Shown one piece after another: positions 48,890-60,553 of a stretch of 64,000 nucleotides of DNA; within the stretch, counting starts at the first letter, position 1, and each line of letters starts with the position of its first letter. Made by a program: the position numbers and the translations under genes. Source of the stretch: Ziziphus jujuba (taxonomy: Eukaryota; Streptophyta; Magnoliopsida; Rosales; Rhamnaceae); contig NC_083389.1 in assembly GCF_031755915.1 (NCBI RefSeq), positions 19,616,001-19,680,000 on the forward strand. The letters run 5' to 3'. The notes under the pieces were generated by a model, which did not search any database, was not told where the DNA came from, and was given only the letters and a program-made list of their open reading frames with translations.

Positions 48890-51862
48890 ATGTCAATGGA
48901 AGAATCATCTTCGGGAGCTATGGTTAAGCTCACTGCCATAAATTATACACTTTGGAGACCTCGGATGGAAGATCTCCTCAATTGTAAGGATCTGTTTGAT
49001 CCTATAGAAGCTAAAGGAGAAAACCCCGATCCTAGCAAAGAAGCAGAATGGAAGAAATTAAACAAGAAAACGATCGGTCAGATCAGGCAATGGATCGACC
49101 ACAGTGTCTTCCATCATGTAGCGAAGGAAACGGATGCATATGCCCTCTGGAAAAAATTGGAGGACATGTACCAGGCCAAGACTGCTCGGAACAAAGCCCT
49201 GTTGCTTAAGCGATTGGTAAATTTAAAATTACAGAGTGGAACTTCTGTAGCCGAGCATACCAGTGAGTTCCAAAGCTTGGTAAATCAACTATCTGCTGTG
49301 GATTATCAACTAGGGGATGAGGATCAGGCCCTCCTACTTTTAAGCTCTCTTCCAGACAGTTGGGAGACATTGGTAGTCTCTCTCAGCAATTCGGCCCCGA
49401 ATGGAAAACTTACTATGTCTATGGTTAAGGATGCCCTATTTAATGAAGAGGCCAGGAGAAAGGACATTGGCATGGATCAGTCACATGCCCTCGTCACAGA
49501 AAGAGGAAGACAGCAAAGAGGTGGTCGAGATAGGGGGAGAGGCAGGAGCAAGAGCAGAGGCAGATCTACAGACGGCAGAAAATCATCGTATAAGTGCTAT
49601 CATTGTGGCCTGGAGGGTCACATGAAGAAGAACTGCAGAAAGTTGTTGAGAGAGCAGAGACTCCAAGGTAATCAGCCGAAGAAGGATGGAGAGACACTAG
49701 TCACTGTTACAGGCGAAGTGGCGCTCTGCTCCACCGAAGTAGAGACATGCCTTCATATATCAACCCAAGATGTTGAGTGGGTAGTCGATACTGCAGCATC
49801 CTACCATGTCACTCCACACAGAGATTTCTTCAAAACGTACAAAGCAGGAGACTTTGGTACGGTAAAGATGGGAAATTCCAGTTTTGCAAAGATTATGGGA
49901 ACTGGTGATATTCAGGTAAAAACGAATGTTGGTTGTACAATCACTTTGAAGGATGTCCGTCATGTTCCAGACCTTCAGCTTAATCTACTTTCGGGAGCAG
50001 CCTTAGACAAGCAAGGCTATGACAACTACTTCAGCAAAGGCACATGGAAAATGACGAAAGGTGCCATAGTTGTCGCTCGAGGACATATTTATGGAATGCT
50101 GTACAAGACTCATGTGAAGATATGTGCAGATAGCCTCAATATTGCAGAAGGAGAGGCGTCTCAAAATCTGTGGCACCAGAGACTCGGTCACATGAGTGAA
50201 AAAGGATTGTCCACTTTGGCAAGGAAGAAGCTTATCACTGTTTGCAAGGATGATGCACTAGATCCTTGTAGTCACTGCTTATTTGGTAAGCAACATAGAG
50301 TCTCCTTTAGTTCCTCTGCATTGAGAAGATCAGAGTTGCTTAGTCTGGTGCACTCTGATGTTTGTGGTCCCATGGAGGTAGAATCATTAGGAGGCAACAA
50401 GTATTTCCTGACCTTCATTGATGATGCTTCTCGGAAGGTGTGGGTATATTTCTTGAAGACAAAGGACCAGGTATTGGATTACTTCAAACTGTTTCATACC
50501 ATGGTAGAGCGTGAAACAGGAAAGAAGCTGAAATGTCTCCGCTCAGATAATGGAGGCGAGTATACTTCCAAGGAGTTCGATGCCTACTGCAGAAGACATG
50601 GCATTCGACATGAGAAGACAGTCCCTCGCACCCCACAACATAATGGAATAGCCGAAAGAATGAACCGAACCATTATGGAAAAGGTCAGAAGTATGATCAG
50701 TATGGCTAAGCTGCCAAAGCCATTCTGGGGAGAAGCTGTTCGTGCCGCCTGCTATTTAATCAACAGATCACCGTCAGTACCGTTGAATTTTGAAATTCCG
50801 GAGAAAGTGTGGTCGGGTAAGATTCCCTCCTACTCTCATTTAAGAGTGTTTGGTTGTTTAGCTTATGTACATGTATCCAAGGAGCTCAGACAGAAGCTCG
50901 ATGCAAGATCTACTCCATGCATCTTTATAGGATATGGAGATGAAGAATTCGGATACAGGTTATGAGACCCGAAAACAAAGAAGGTTATTAGAAGCAGGGA
51001 TGTAGTATTCCATGAAAACCAGACAGTGGAAGACATTGAAAAGCCCAGAATGTCTCCTAATTGTAGTTCTAGTGCCGAGAATTTTTATCCTAATCCAGCA
51101 CCAGCACAAATAGCCACAGAGGATAATGAGGTGCATGAAGATATACCAGAAGCAGACCAGGAGGAAGAAGGGGATATTGAGCAGGGGGAGACTCAATCCT
51201 CTCAAGCAGCTGCAGGGCCATCACAGCGGTCAGATGATGGTACATCTCCTGAAACCATTGGTTTACAAGTTCGGAGATCTGAGCGAGGCCGAATTCCATC
51301 AAAGAGATTTCCAGAATCTGAGTATATTCTGCTTACTGAAGAGGGGGAGCCAGAGAGTTTTCAGGAAGCTGTTTCTCATCAAGAGAAGGAAAAGTGGCTG
51401 CAAGCAATGCAAGATGAGATGGAATCCTTGCAGAAAAATCATACTTATGAGTTGGTTGAGCTTCCAACAGGAAAGAAGGCACTAAAGAATAAATGGGTGT
51501 TTAAGCTCAAGAAAGATGGCAGCGGAAAGGTGGTGAAACACAAAGCCCGATTGGTGGTCAAAGGATTTCTTCAGAAGAAAGGAATTGACTTTGATGAGAT
51601 TTTTTCACCAGTGGTAAAAATGACTTCAATTCGAGTCATTTTTGGTTTAGTAGCAAGTAATAGATCAACAGTTGCTGAAACTGATGAAGATCCACACAAA
51701 AGAGAATCCAGCAGATATGCTAACAAAAGTTGTTGCTTAAGAGAAGCTGAAGCTATGCAGAGACATAGCCGGAATGGATGGCAGATGACCATCAGTTTAA
51801 ATGCGGCTGGAGGGGGAGAATTGTTGAAGTCCAGCCGCACCACCACTGCACCGACAGTGTGA
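48890..51862 (+). pseudogene. gag-pol polyprotein of the Tnt1-like element (truncated, one stop)
   Basis: Starts at ATG 48890. Gag has the UBN2-type fold region and a CCHC zinc knuckle (CYHCGLEGHMKKNC, 49595-49636). Protease has its catalytic Asp at 49787 (VVDTAAS). Pre-integrase LWHQRLGHM and the integrase core follow, with catalytic residues at about Asp 50357, Asp 50546 and Glu 50654. A TGA at 50963 interrupts the frame where the family has a tryptophan codon. The frame then continues into the start of reverse transcriptase (about 51340-51655). It breaks at about 51655-51690, where it jumps to the very C-terminal end of RNase H in another frame. The YVDD polymerase site and the RNase H catalytic core are missing. 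The frame is otherwise open for nearly 3 kb, which indicates youth. Confidence 0.9.
51805..51821 (+). other. Polypurine tract
   Basis: GGCTGGAGGGGGAGAAT immediately precedes the TG of the right LTR. It is purine-rich as expected for the primer of plus-strand DNA synthesis. Confidence 0.85.
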
Positions 51863-52288
51863 AGACTGCACAGCCACCATTTTTGACAATGGCCATTTGC
51901 TGCATTTAACACCGAATTCCAACTTGCTCAACAATTGTGGGCTACTGTCAGAAGCTGTTGAAGATTGTGGCCATGCAACCGACTTTGTAAGCCTATAAAT
52001 AGGCTCCATCCCGTTGCATACAAGCAAGCCAAGAGAGCAAGCTCAATATTATCCCAAATGAGGAATATTGAGAGAAAACTCCGAGAGAGAGAGTGTTTAA
52101 GTTCCAGAGAGAGCTTGAGAGAAGAGTGAGCAATTCCAGAGAGAATTTGAGAGTGTAGAGAGAGGTTCCACGTGAGAATCCTCCATGAGAGAAGTTTTTA
52201 TTTTTGTATTCTATTTCTAAGAGATTAATAGAATTCTTTTTATTTTCTTCTCATATTTCTTCTCTAAAGTGGTCAGAGAACCACAACA
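51822..52288 (+). repeat. Right (3') LTR
   Basis: 467 bp, same ends as the left LTR. It differs at four positions: ATAATGG/ACAATGG, CAAGTGAGG/CAAATGAGG, CCATAAG/CCATGAG and TTTTCTAAAG/TTCTCTAAAG. Its TATA-like box (51994-52001) points toward the remaining dioxygenase exons, so read-out transcription of exons 4-11 is conceivable. Confidence 0.95.
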
Positions 52289-52293
52289 TAAAT
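52289..52293 (+). other. Target-site duplication, right copy (TAAAT)
   Basis: Identical to 47795-47799. The remaining bases of exon 3 (GGCCATCACAAG, 52294-52305) and its GT donor follow directly. Confidence 0.95.
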
Positions 52294-54111
52294 GGCCATC
52301 ACAAGGTAAAACCATGGTTGGTTCCAATTTAACAATGGGTTAATTTCATTTACCTCATTTGAGATTTTCTTTAAATACAAATTTACACATATGGTTTTAA
52401 AAATATCATTAATTTGCCTTGATTTTTGTATAATAATAATTTTCTCTTGCCATGCGCTTGTATGATCGGGAGAGGCTTACTTGTCTTACAATTTAGGTGT
52501 TTTATCTTTTTTAGGTTTTATTACTTCTTGCTTTATTTGGTTCAATAATACTGCTTATCCTAGTGAGTTTTAAGGGTCTATTGGACTAGAAGCTTCTCAA
52601 GCTCAAGTATTTACTTTTCTAGTTAAAGATGAACGTCTTGGTGCTATCGTGGGATCTGCTCAATATCTATACTCTCTGTGAAAGTGCCAATTATTATTTT
52701 TTAAATTTAAAAGACTAAATTAAAATTAATACAAATTTTAACAGTTGAGATGGAATATTCTTTGACAAGTCACTCATATCTATAATTTAGAGGTTGTGGA
52801 TTTGAGACAATAATTGAGGGATGAAATTATTGTAATAAAAAAAAAAAAAGGCTTCTCAATGTTGGCAATACCTACTCACACATATTTTAAAACATGACTT
52901 AAGAGAGATCCGAGGATCTATAATAATGTAGTGTATATTTATGAAATTATGGGAAACTGTGAAATTTGAAGATTGATTGGCAAAATGAAAAAAGAGCAAG
53001 TGTTTTTTTGTTTGCGCATTGAGTTCAGTTAGGCTTTAGTCTTTTTTGTGATTATGGACAGAGAGCTTGTATCATTGTTTGTAAATCTTATTCAACATTA
53101 TTTGTATGGAAAGTACAGAAATTCTACCAAGCTGGAGAGCTACAATGGAATCCTTTTATAAAAAAGTTTTGTACGTAAATTTCAATTTGTTGTTTTTTTG
53201 AACACATTTAAGTTTTTTTATTAGTGTCCAGGATATTTGGTATGTGAGAGTATATATATGACTGTTTCATATGATTGGATGCCTTGTGTAGTTCTGTTGG
53301 AAAAAGATTGCTCTCTCTGATTGCCCTGGCTTTGGACCTGAATGAAGACTATTTTGAAAAAGCCCGAAAGTTGGATCGACCAACAGCGTTCCTTCGCCTA
53401 TTGCGTTATCCAGGTTTTACTAGCAAAATTCGCCTTCCATTTTATATGTAATTTGCTTACATTAGGTTCTGATTTTTTTCAAGGTTTGATTTATTTTTTA
53501 GAAAAAAAAAAAAAATTCAGTAAATCAAACACACTTTTGTCTTTTCACGTTACTAACCTTCAGATAGATAGGGAATAAATATTTAGTACACGTTCATTAG
53601 CAAAAATAAAAAATGAAAAATAAATAATATATGAAAGAAAAAAAATTATATTTAATAATTTTTGTTTCACCTTTAACATCTGCTGCTTCTTGACATCAAG
53701 TATATCTTTAGTGGATTTGGAAGGAAATATAGAATGATATTGCTAATTTCAATATTGATTTATTTTTCCCACTTAAATTAGCTCATTTTGAAGATGACAA
53801 AATTTCATGACATATGAACATTAATTGTCCAGTCAAATTAATACAAGGTTAAACAATTAGTAGATTTCTAAGATTTTTTTTTTTTTTTTTTAATCACATA
53901 CTGCCTCAGGAAGTTAATGTTCCATTGAAATGCTGTCACATTATAGATTAGTCTTTATGGTTGTCAATGTTTTGGTTTCCTGATACTTAATTTCAGGTCG
54001 TTTTGGAGATTCTGGTGAAGAAATTTATGGTGCCTCTGCTCATTCAGATTATGGAATGATCACTCTTCTTGTTTCTAATGGTGTTCGAGGACTTCAGGCA
54101 TTGCATACTTC

Positions 54112-54663
54112 TCATATCAATTGTTGACCTCAGCTGCATATTCCCTTTATGTTCTCAAAGTTGTGACTATATGATATTGGCTCTGATTAATTTCTTGTTA
54201 CACAGGTCTGTAGAGACAAATCCAAAGAGGCCCGGGTCTGGGAAGATGTTGTTCACATAAATGGGTGAGTCCACAACATAAACTTTTTATTTAAATATTA
54301 CTGGTTTATTCAAATGCTTCCATGAAAGAGTGAACTATTTATTATTTCTGTCTTAAGGGGGTTTCCATTTGAATCTGCAGGGCATTCATATCAATTGTTG
54401 ACCTCAGCTGCATATTCCCTTTATGTTCTCAAAGTTGTGACTATATGATATTGGCTCTGATTAATTTCTTGTTACACAGGTCTGTAGAGACAAATCCAAA
54501 GAGGCCCGGGTCTGGGAAGATGTTGTTCACATAAATGGGTGAGTCCACAACATAAACTTTTTATTTAAATATTACTGGTTTATTCAAATGCTTCCATGAA
54601 AGAGTGAACTATTTATTATTTCTGTCTTAAGGGGGTTTCCATTTGAATCTGCAGGGCATTCAT
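54112..54663 (+). repeat. Perfect 274-bp tandem duplication containing exon 7
   Basis: The unit starting at 54112 is repeated from 54386 with a period of 274 bp. I found no mismatch between the units. Each unit has intron 6 sequence, the acceptor CACAG, the 59-base exon 7 (54206-54264 and 54480-54538), its GTGAGT donor, intron 7 and the CTGCAG acceptor of exon 8. Including exon 7 twice would shift the frame, because 59 is not divisible by three. Confidence 0.95.
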
Positions 54664-55971
54664 TGTCAATATTGGTGACATGATGGAGAGGTGGACTAAC
54701 TGTTTGTTCCGGTAAATTTATTATCTTACTATATGAGCAATTAAATGTTGCTTCTAGGAGAGCTTGTTCATCATTTTAATTAATATCATGAAATATTTTC
54801 TAACTCTTCTTTGCTTATTTGCAGGTCTACACTGCACAGAGTGATGCTATCTGGACAAGAACGCTACTCTGCGATCATTAAGCTTCTTTTGCATTTATTT
54901 TTTATCCGTCATTTTCCATTATATTCTCAGTTGTCTCTGGGAATATTTTTTTTGAAGGGATGTGTGTTCTCACGAGTATGTAGATAGATAAACTTTTTAA
55001 TACTTGTCTTGTCTAGCTAAATCTAATTTGTAGGAATTTACTTCATGTTGAAAAAGAAATAGGCTATTCTTAATATTCTGGAAAGTAGAAGTTGAATATT
55101 CTAGAAATTAATATAGTGAACATGACTAATTAGTTAACCTCAGGTCAAGAGAACTTTTCTCTTGCAAGCAATATTGACAAGTTACACCGATAAATTGGTT
55201 AATGTGTTGGGATATGAATTTGGATTCTATTAGTTGATCGTCCGTTAATATTAAGGTGTAGATAATATTGGATTAAAAAATTTAAAAAAAAAAAAAGGTG
55301 CAGATAATATCTTTATGTTACCATTTATAGTGAAGTTAGCTAGCCCTATTTTGATATGTCTGAGTGCTTTATATTCTATCTACCAAAGCCCTTCTTTCTT
55401 GCTTTTTTTTTTTTTTTTTTTTTTCTCTCTTTTTTTCTTCTTTTTTATTTTTATTTTTTCCTTCGAAAAATTTATCGGTCTTTTCATGGAAATTTGCTTA
55501 GTTATTACTGGATATTATATAATTTAAAGGGAGCAATCTTATGAAGAAAAGGTTTGTGGTTTATATTTTGACATTTCCATTCCTCCCATATTTTATATGA
55601 ACTGCAAATAAAAATGAGAAACTGAAATATGGTAAATGCGGCAAATATTGAATTGCTTCAGATTATATGAAAGATGAAAAATCAAGTGCTTTTCCATGCC
55701 ATGGATCAACGATAATGGAGTGACCCAATATGGCTGCAATTTTGTTAGGTTTCATGTCCAACCCTCCTCCATATTTAAATGTGAAATATTTTAACAATGC
55801 AGGTGGCTTTCTTCTTAGATCCCAACGAAGATTATGTGGTGCAATGTATAGAGAGTTGTTGCAGCGAGTCATCTCCCCCAAGGTATTTACATGGATAAAA
55901 CTGCATGTGCACCACTCTTTTTTATGTTCTATTTTATTCCTCAATTTGTTCTCTCCTCCCAGGACTTTTTA

Positions 55972-56151
55972 TGAAGAAAGAGTGAGTGTAAAAGAGCTAC
56001 TTTCAATTAATCGAAGAAAGAGTTTAAATACAACATGATTCTAACAACTAGATGGATACATATACACCGACGCTTATCCTACTGGTGCATGAGATATACA
56101 ACTAGAAATAATAACAGATAAATTTATAAATTATCTATTCACTATTATACA
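55972..56151 (-). repeat. 3' LTR of the old Copia element
   Basis: On the plus strand it starts TGAAGAAAGAGTGAG and ends TATTATACA. It matches 60380-60553 at roughly 88-89 percent by my count. It begins about 90 bp into the last dioxygenase intron. Confidence 0.8.
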
Positions 56152-59100
56152 CTCCTCAAGCGAGTGGGTCTAGGAAGATCATGTACCTTGGAATGAAGAA
56201 ATTGAAAACATTACCAAGACAAAGGCTTGGTCAAGACATCTGCTAATTGATCTTGACTGGAAACATGTGTAACAAAAAGTGAACTGTCAGCCACCTGATC
56301 ACGAATGAAGTGGAAGTCTATTCGCACATGTATACAATTTGGGATTTGCAGAGATATATGTGGTACTTAAGTTGTCACATTATATAGCAGGAGTGATGGT
56401 AGACTTAACATTCAATTCTTGCAAGAGAGAAACTAGTACATGGCTTCAATAGACAATCTGGAGATGAACTTTTGCTTCCTCGAAATCCAAGAGGTAGGAT
56501 TATGACCAAGGAAAATAACATAATGTTGTTGTGGAAGTACAATCATCGTGATTCCCACCCAATCAACATTAGAAAAGGCATCTAGGGCAGGAGGTGAATC
56601 GTGCGCAAGTAAAGACTAAGGGAGTGAGTGCCTTTTAGGATACCTAAGAAGATGCTTGACTGCTATCCAATAAGAATTTGTTGGTTAATACATGAAGTAC
56701 AATAACCGGTTGACAATTAAAGCAATGTCAGGCAGTGTTATTGTCAAGTATTGAAGATACTGAGTTGGAGAGGCCAACAAAAAGCCATTAAGAGACCTCT
56801 TTGGCTTCCATCATCCATGCACGTTCCAAGATATCAAGGATGTACTTTTACTATGAAAGAGGAAGTTTAGTTGCTCTAGGAAAGACCTCAACACGTAGAA
56901 ACTAGTTTAAGGATCCAAGGTCCTTTAAAGAGAAACGATCTGAAAGAGATTTGACAAATTGATCCATGAGAGTATAAGAGTTTCTTGTAAGAATTAAGTC
57001 ATCCACATGGACAAGGAGATAAAAAGTGAGTCCATTCTTTATATAAACAAAGAGAGAGATAAGAGTAAGTCCATTCGTTATATAAATAAAGGGAGATGTA
57101 TAAGAGTAAGCATTTTTGAACCCATAGGAAAGCATAAACTATTTCAAAGGATGGTGCCAAACTCTTGGAGCCTGTTTTAGTCCATAGGGAGCTTTCTGAA
57201 GCTAGCATACATGATTGCACTTGGATGAGTCAATGAAATTATGTGGTTACATCATGTAAACCTCTTCCTATAGATTTCCATTTAACAAGGCATTGTTTAT
57301 ATCTAATTGGTGAATGGGTAAATTATTAGGCCGTACAATGCATAGAATGACTAGAATGTTTGTAGGTTTGATGATGAGGCTAAAGGTGTCAAAGTAATCA
57401 AGTCCTAGGCATTGATTGAACCCCTTTGTAACAAGATGAGCTTTATACTTATAACAGTACAATCTAGATTATATTTGACTCGAAAAACCCCACAACAACC
57501 AATAATATTATGGACAGAATATGATGGAACAGGATCCCATGTGCAATTGGCTTAAAGAGCGGTATATTCAGATTGCATGGCAGCTTTCCATTCTGGAAAT
57601 TTTAAAGCGTGCATGGCATTCTTGGTTCCAAAATTACTATAGAAGGAAGCTTGCTGGCAAGGCAATAGTTAGGAAGGAGTTTAGGTTTGAATATATGGTT
57701 GAAAGCCCTTGTTTGCATAGCATGTGAGTGAACTGGTGGAGAAACTGGTTGAGACAACGTAAGAGGGGGTGGAATGGGGTGAGGGATGTAACAGGCAAGC
57801 TCAGTATGTTCTCGTGGGTTTGAACGTAGCAAAGAACTATGAGTATGAGATTGATCAAGAGGAGAAAGAGGTGGCAATGAAGTTGCGTGGAAAGAGATAT
57901 AAGTTTGTTGACGCGAACAAGAGAAAGGTAAGAGAGGAGATGGATATGAGGAAGCCAAAGGCATGGGAGTAGAGTTTGAAAATGAAATGAGTGTATGTAG
58001 AGTATTAGATGAGGGGAGAAGACATATTTATTTGAGTGAGATGAAGATTGATGATTTTGAAGAGATAAAGTAAGGAAAGGTAAAATTGTTTCCACAAAAA
58101 CAATGTAAGTAGATAGATAGACTTCATCTTTCATCTGACTAAGGATCATAACACTTTGAACCACTTTGGAAACGTAGTGGACCTAAACAGATACAAGATA
58201 TAGAGTGGGAATCTAATTTGTGATGTGTATATAGTTTCAACCACAGATAGCATGGGCAACCAAAAATTCTTAATGATTCATAGTTAGACGGTTTTTGAAA
58301 GGGAGATATGTTGTTTAAAATGGGGGTGACCATTCTTTGATTAAATAAGTAGCGGTGGTAAAAGTAGATAACCAAAATTTTTATGATAACTTTTCTTGAG
58401 ATAAAAGGGAAAGACCGGTCTCATGGACATGTCGATGGTGATGCTGCTCCTCGTATCCATTTTGTGCTGGAGTGTGTGGAGTTGTAGAAAATGATTGATT
58501 CCATTAGTTTTAAGAAAGTTTTCAATTTTTGAAATTCTTCTCGATTATCAGAGTAGAAAAAAATTAATGGAAGTTGGAAAAATTTTTCAACAAGAGTTAT
58601 AAATTTAATAAAAATGGAGAGAACATCATATTTATGTCTAATAGAGTATAACCATATATACTTAATATAATGGTCTACAAAAATAACATAAAAGTTAAAT
58701 CCATCAAAAGAAGTAGCATAAGCATCTCCCCAAACATATGAATAAACTAATTGCAAAGGCTTAGAACTAGACATGGACGATTTCCCGAAGCCTATGGGAT
58801 TGATTACATTGACATGATTTACAAATGAACTTAGCAAAGGAAGACACGGGAAGTGAATAACTAGATATTATTTGATGGAGAATTTTTTCAGATGGGTGAC
58901 CAAGTCTATGATGCCAATCTCCTTGACTTGTACGAATAGTAGCAAAAATATGAGGATGAGAAGATTGATCAATAATAGTTGGCTATTTATATGTCCCTCC
59001 ATTAAGTGGTCCTTTAAAAAGTATTGAAACCGTCTAAAGATCCTTCACAAGAAAGTAAGTTGGTAAGAATTCAATAAAAGCATTATTGATTTGGTAGAAC

Positions 59101-60379
59101 TTAGAAACATATAATAAATTTCTAGTGATATTAGGAACATACAAAACATTATATAAGTTTGAACATTTAGATGGAGAGTGGAGTTGAGTAGAACCAATGA
59201 GTGTTATTTTTAATTTATTACCATTGCCAACTGTAATATCATCTGGGCCATCATACGCAGAGTGGAAGAAAGGCTGTGAAGATCATTGGCAACACGATGA
59301 GAGGGCTCCTAAATCAATTGACCATGGAGAGGAAGTTATTAGAATCAATGGTAGTGGGCTAAGGATAGAGCCAATAGGAAAGGCTTAGGAAGAGAAATCT
59401 CGTGGGAGGCTATTTTGCTGCTTTGTGGGAGTATAAGTCCATTGCTACTTAAAAAGAGGACAAGACTGAGCAGAGTGTATTAGTTAAGAGCAAAGCTGAC
59501 AATGCCCTTTATATCCAGTTGTGCTAAATTGTTGGTTACATCCCTTATAGCAAAAAGAAGTTATACTGGTTTTTTATTATTGAGACTGAGTAGAGTTTGG
59601 CTTTGATAAAGATGAAAAGGATCTTTTGGCAGTATGAATAGTAATTCTTGCTTTCAATCATTTTCCATAATTTGCATGTTCAATTAGTTTGTCATAAAAC
59701 TCCTCAAAACTGATGGGTGTATCTTGTGAGTGGACGGCAGTAACTATAGTTTCAAATTCAGAAGACAATCCGTTAATAATATAGGTGGCCAGATCATCAT
59801 CACTCATAAGGACATCAATTAAGGCGAGCTCATAAGAAGTAGACTTAACATCATATAAATAGTTTGAGATCGATCAATTACCTTGAAACTGAATGAGTTT
59901 CTCATATAAACGAATCAATCGCAGATGTGAAGGCTTGGTCAATGCAAGCACAAATTTGTCCCATGCCTCTTTTGATGTGTCTGTAGTAGAAATAAAACAA
60001 TGAACATCAGGCAATAAAGATGCAACTAGGGCGCCAAGCAATAGTGATTCTTGATGGATCTTGAAAAGATAATCTGGATTGGCAATTTTTCTGGCAACAT
60101 TGGAGAAGTATAGGGACATCGATGGAGCCATAAAGATTGTAGCCGATCAGGAGAGCATCAAATTGTTTTCATCGAATTGTTTTCACTAAGGAAAATAGGT
60201 TGTCTCTATCAATTTTAAAGGGGCTTGAGCTGCAACATTAATAACAACCAGTGTTATATTTGCAAGTCAACAACGACTAATGATTTTGAGGAAGGAGTAA
60301 TCGTCATATTGAGAAAGGAAGGAGCAAAAGTTGTAGCAAAAGGAAATGCTCATTAGATTATATCCACTCTGATACTATA

Positions 60380-60553
60380 TGAAGAAAAAGCGAGTGTAAA
60401 AAAGCTATTTTCAATTAATTGAAGAAACAGTTTAAATACAACATAATTCTAACAATGAGATACATACATATACACTAATGCTTATCCTACTAGTACATGA
60501 GATATGCAATTAGAAATAATAACAGATAAATATACAAATTATCTATTCACTAT
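60380..60553 (-). repeat. 5' LTR of the old Copia element
   Basis: On the plus strand it starts TGAAGAAAAAGCGAG and matches the other LTR to TCTATTCACTAT. After this the two diverge, so the outermost 6-7 bases of the LTR may be lost. Confidence 0.75.

Larger units (their letters stand above)
47800..52288 (+). mobile_element. Tnt1/Tork-like Copia LTR retrotransposon, internally deleted
   Basis: A complete-ended element of 4,489 bp: TG...CA LTRs of 467 bp (47800-48266, 51822-52288), a primer-binding site complementary to initiator methionine tRNA just after the left LTR, a polypurine tract just before the right LTR, and a TAAAT target duplication. The LTRs differ at only four positions, all transitions. 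The gag-pol frame carries Gag, protease and integrase, but reverse transcriptase is cut off and RNase H is reduced to its last residues, so it cannot encode its own reverse transcription. It lies in sense orientation inside exon 3 of the dioxygenase gene. Domain order protease-integrase-RT marks Copia; the integrase and protease phrasing is closest to Tnt1. Confidence 0.95.
55972..60553 (-). mobile_element. Old degenerate Copia retrotransposon in the last intron, antisense
   Basis: Short LTR-like ends of about 175-180 bp (55972-56151 and 60380-60553), both starting TGAAGAAA on the plus strand, flank pol fragments readable on the minus strand. These are Gag (60131-59874), an integrase core (58837-58421), post-integrase (58375-58139) and RT pieces (57462-57268; 57135-56902, with VHVDDLIL). 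A tRNA-Met-type primer-binding site (TAGTATCAGAG on the minus strand, 60364-60378) is next to the 5' LTR. A CTTGAGGAG purine tract (56152-56160) is next to the 3' LTR. The LTRs differ at about 20 of 174 aligned positions, mostly transitions. The frame has many stops, and the first integrase Asp is Tyr. Short LTRs and the RT phrasing suggest the Ale/Retrofit lineage. No clear target duplication was found, and the outer edge of the 5' LTR seems eroded. Confidence 0.85.

Noticed and set aside
55960..55985. CAG then GACTTTTTATGA as an alternative last exon of the dioxygenase
   Set aside because: It would end after three codons at the LTR boundary, whereas the exon at 61087-61150 gives the conserved FPPIRSGDYLKE ending in the correct phase.
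57637..58164. 175-codon minus-strand open frame
   Set aside because: It is part of the decayed Copia pol region between integrase and RT and has no separate identity.
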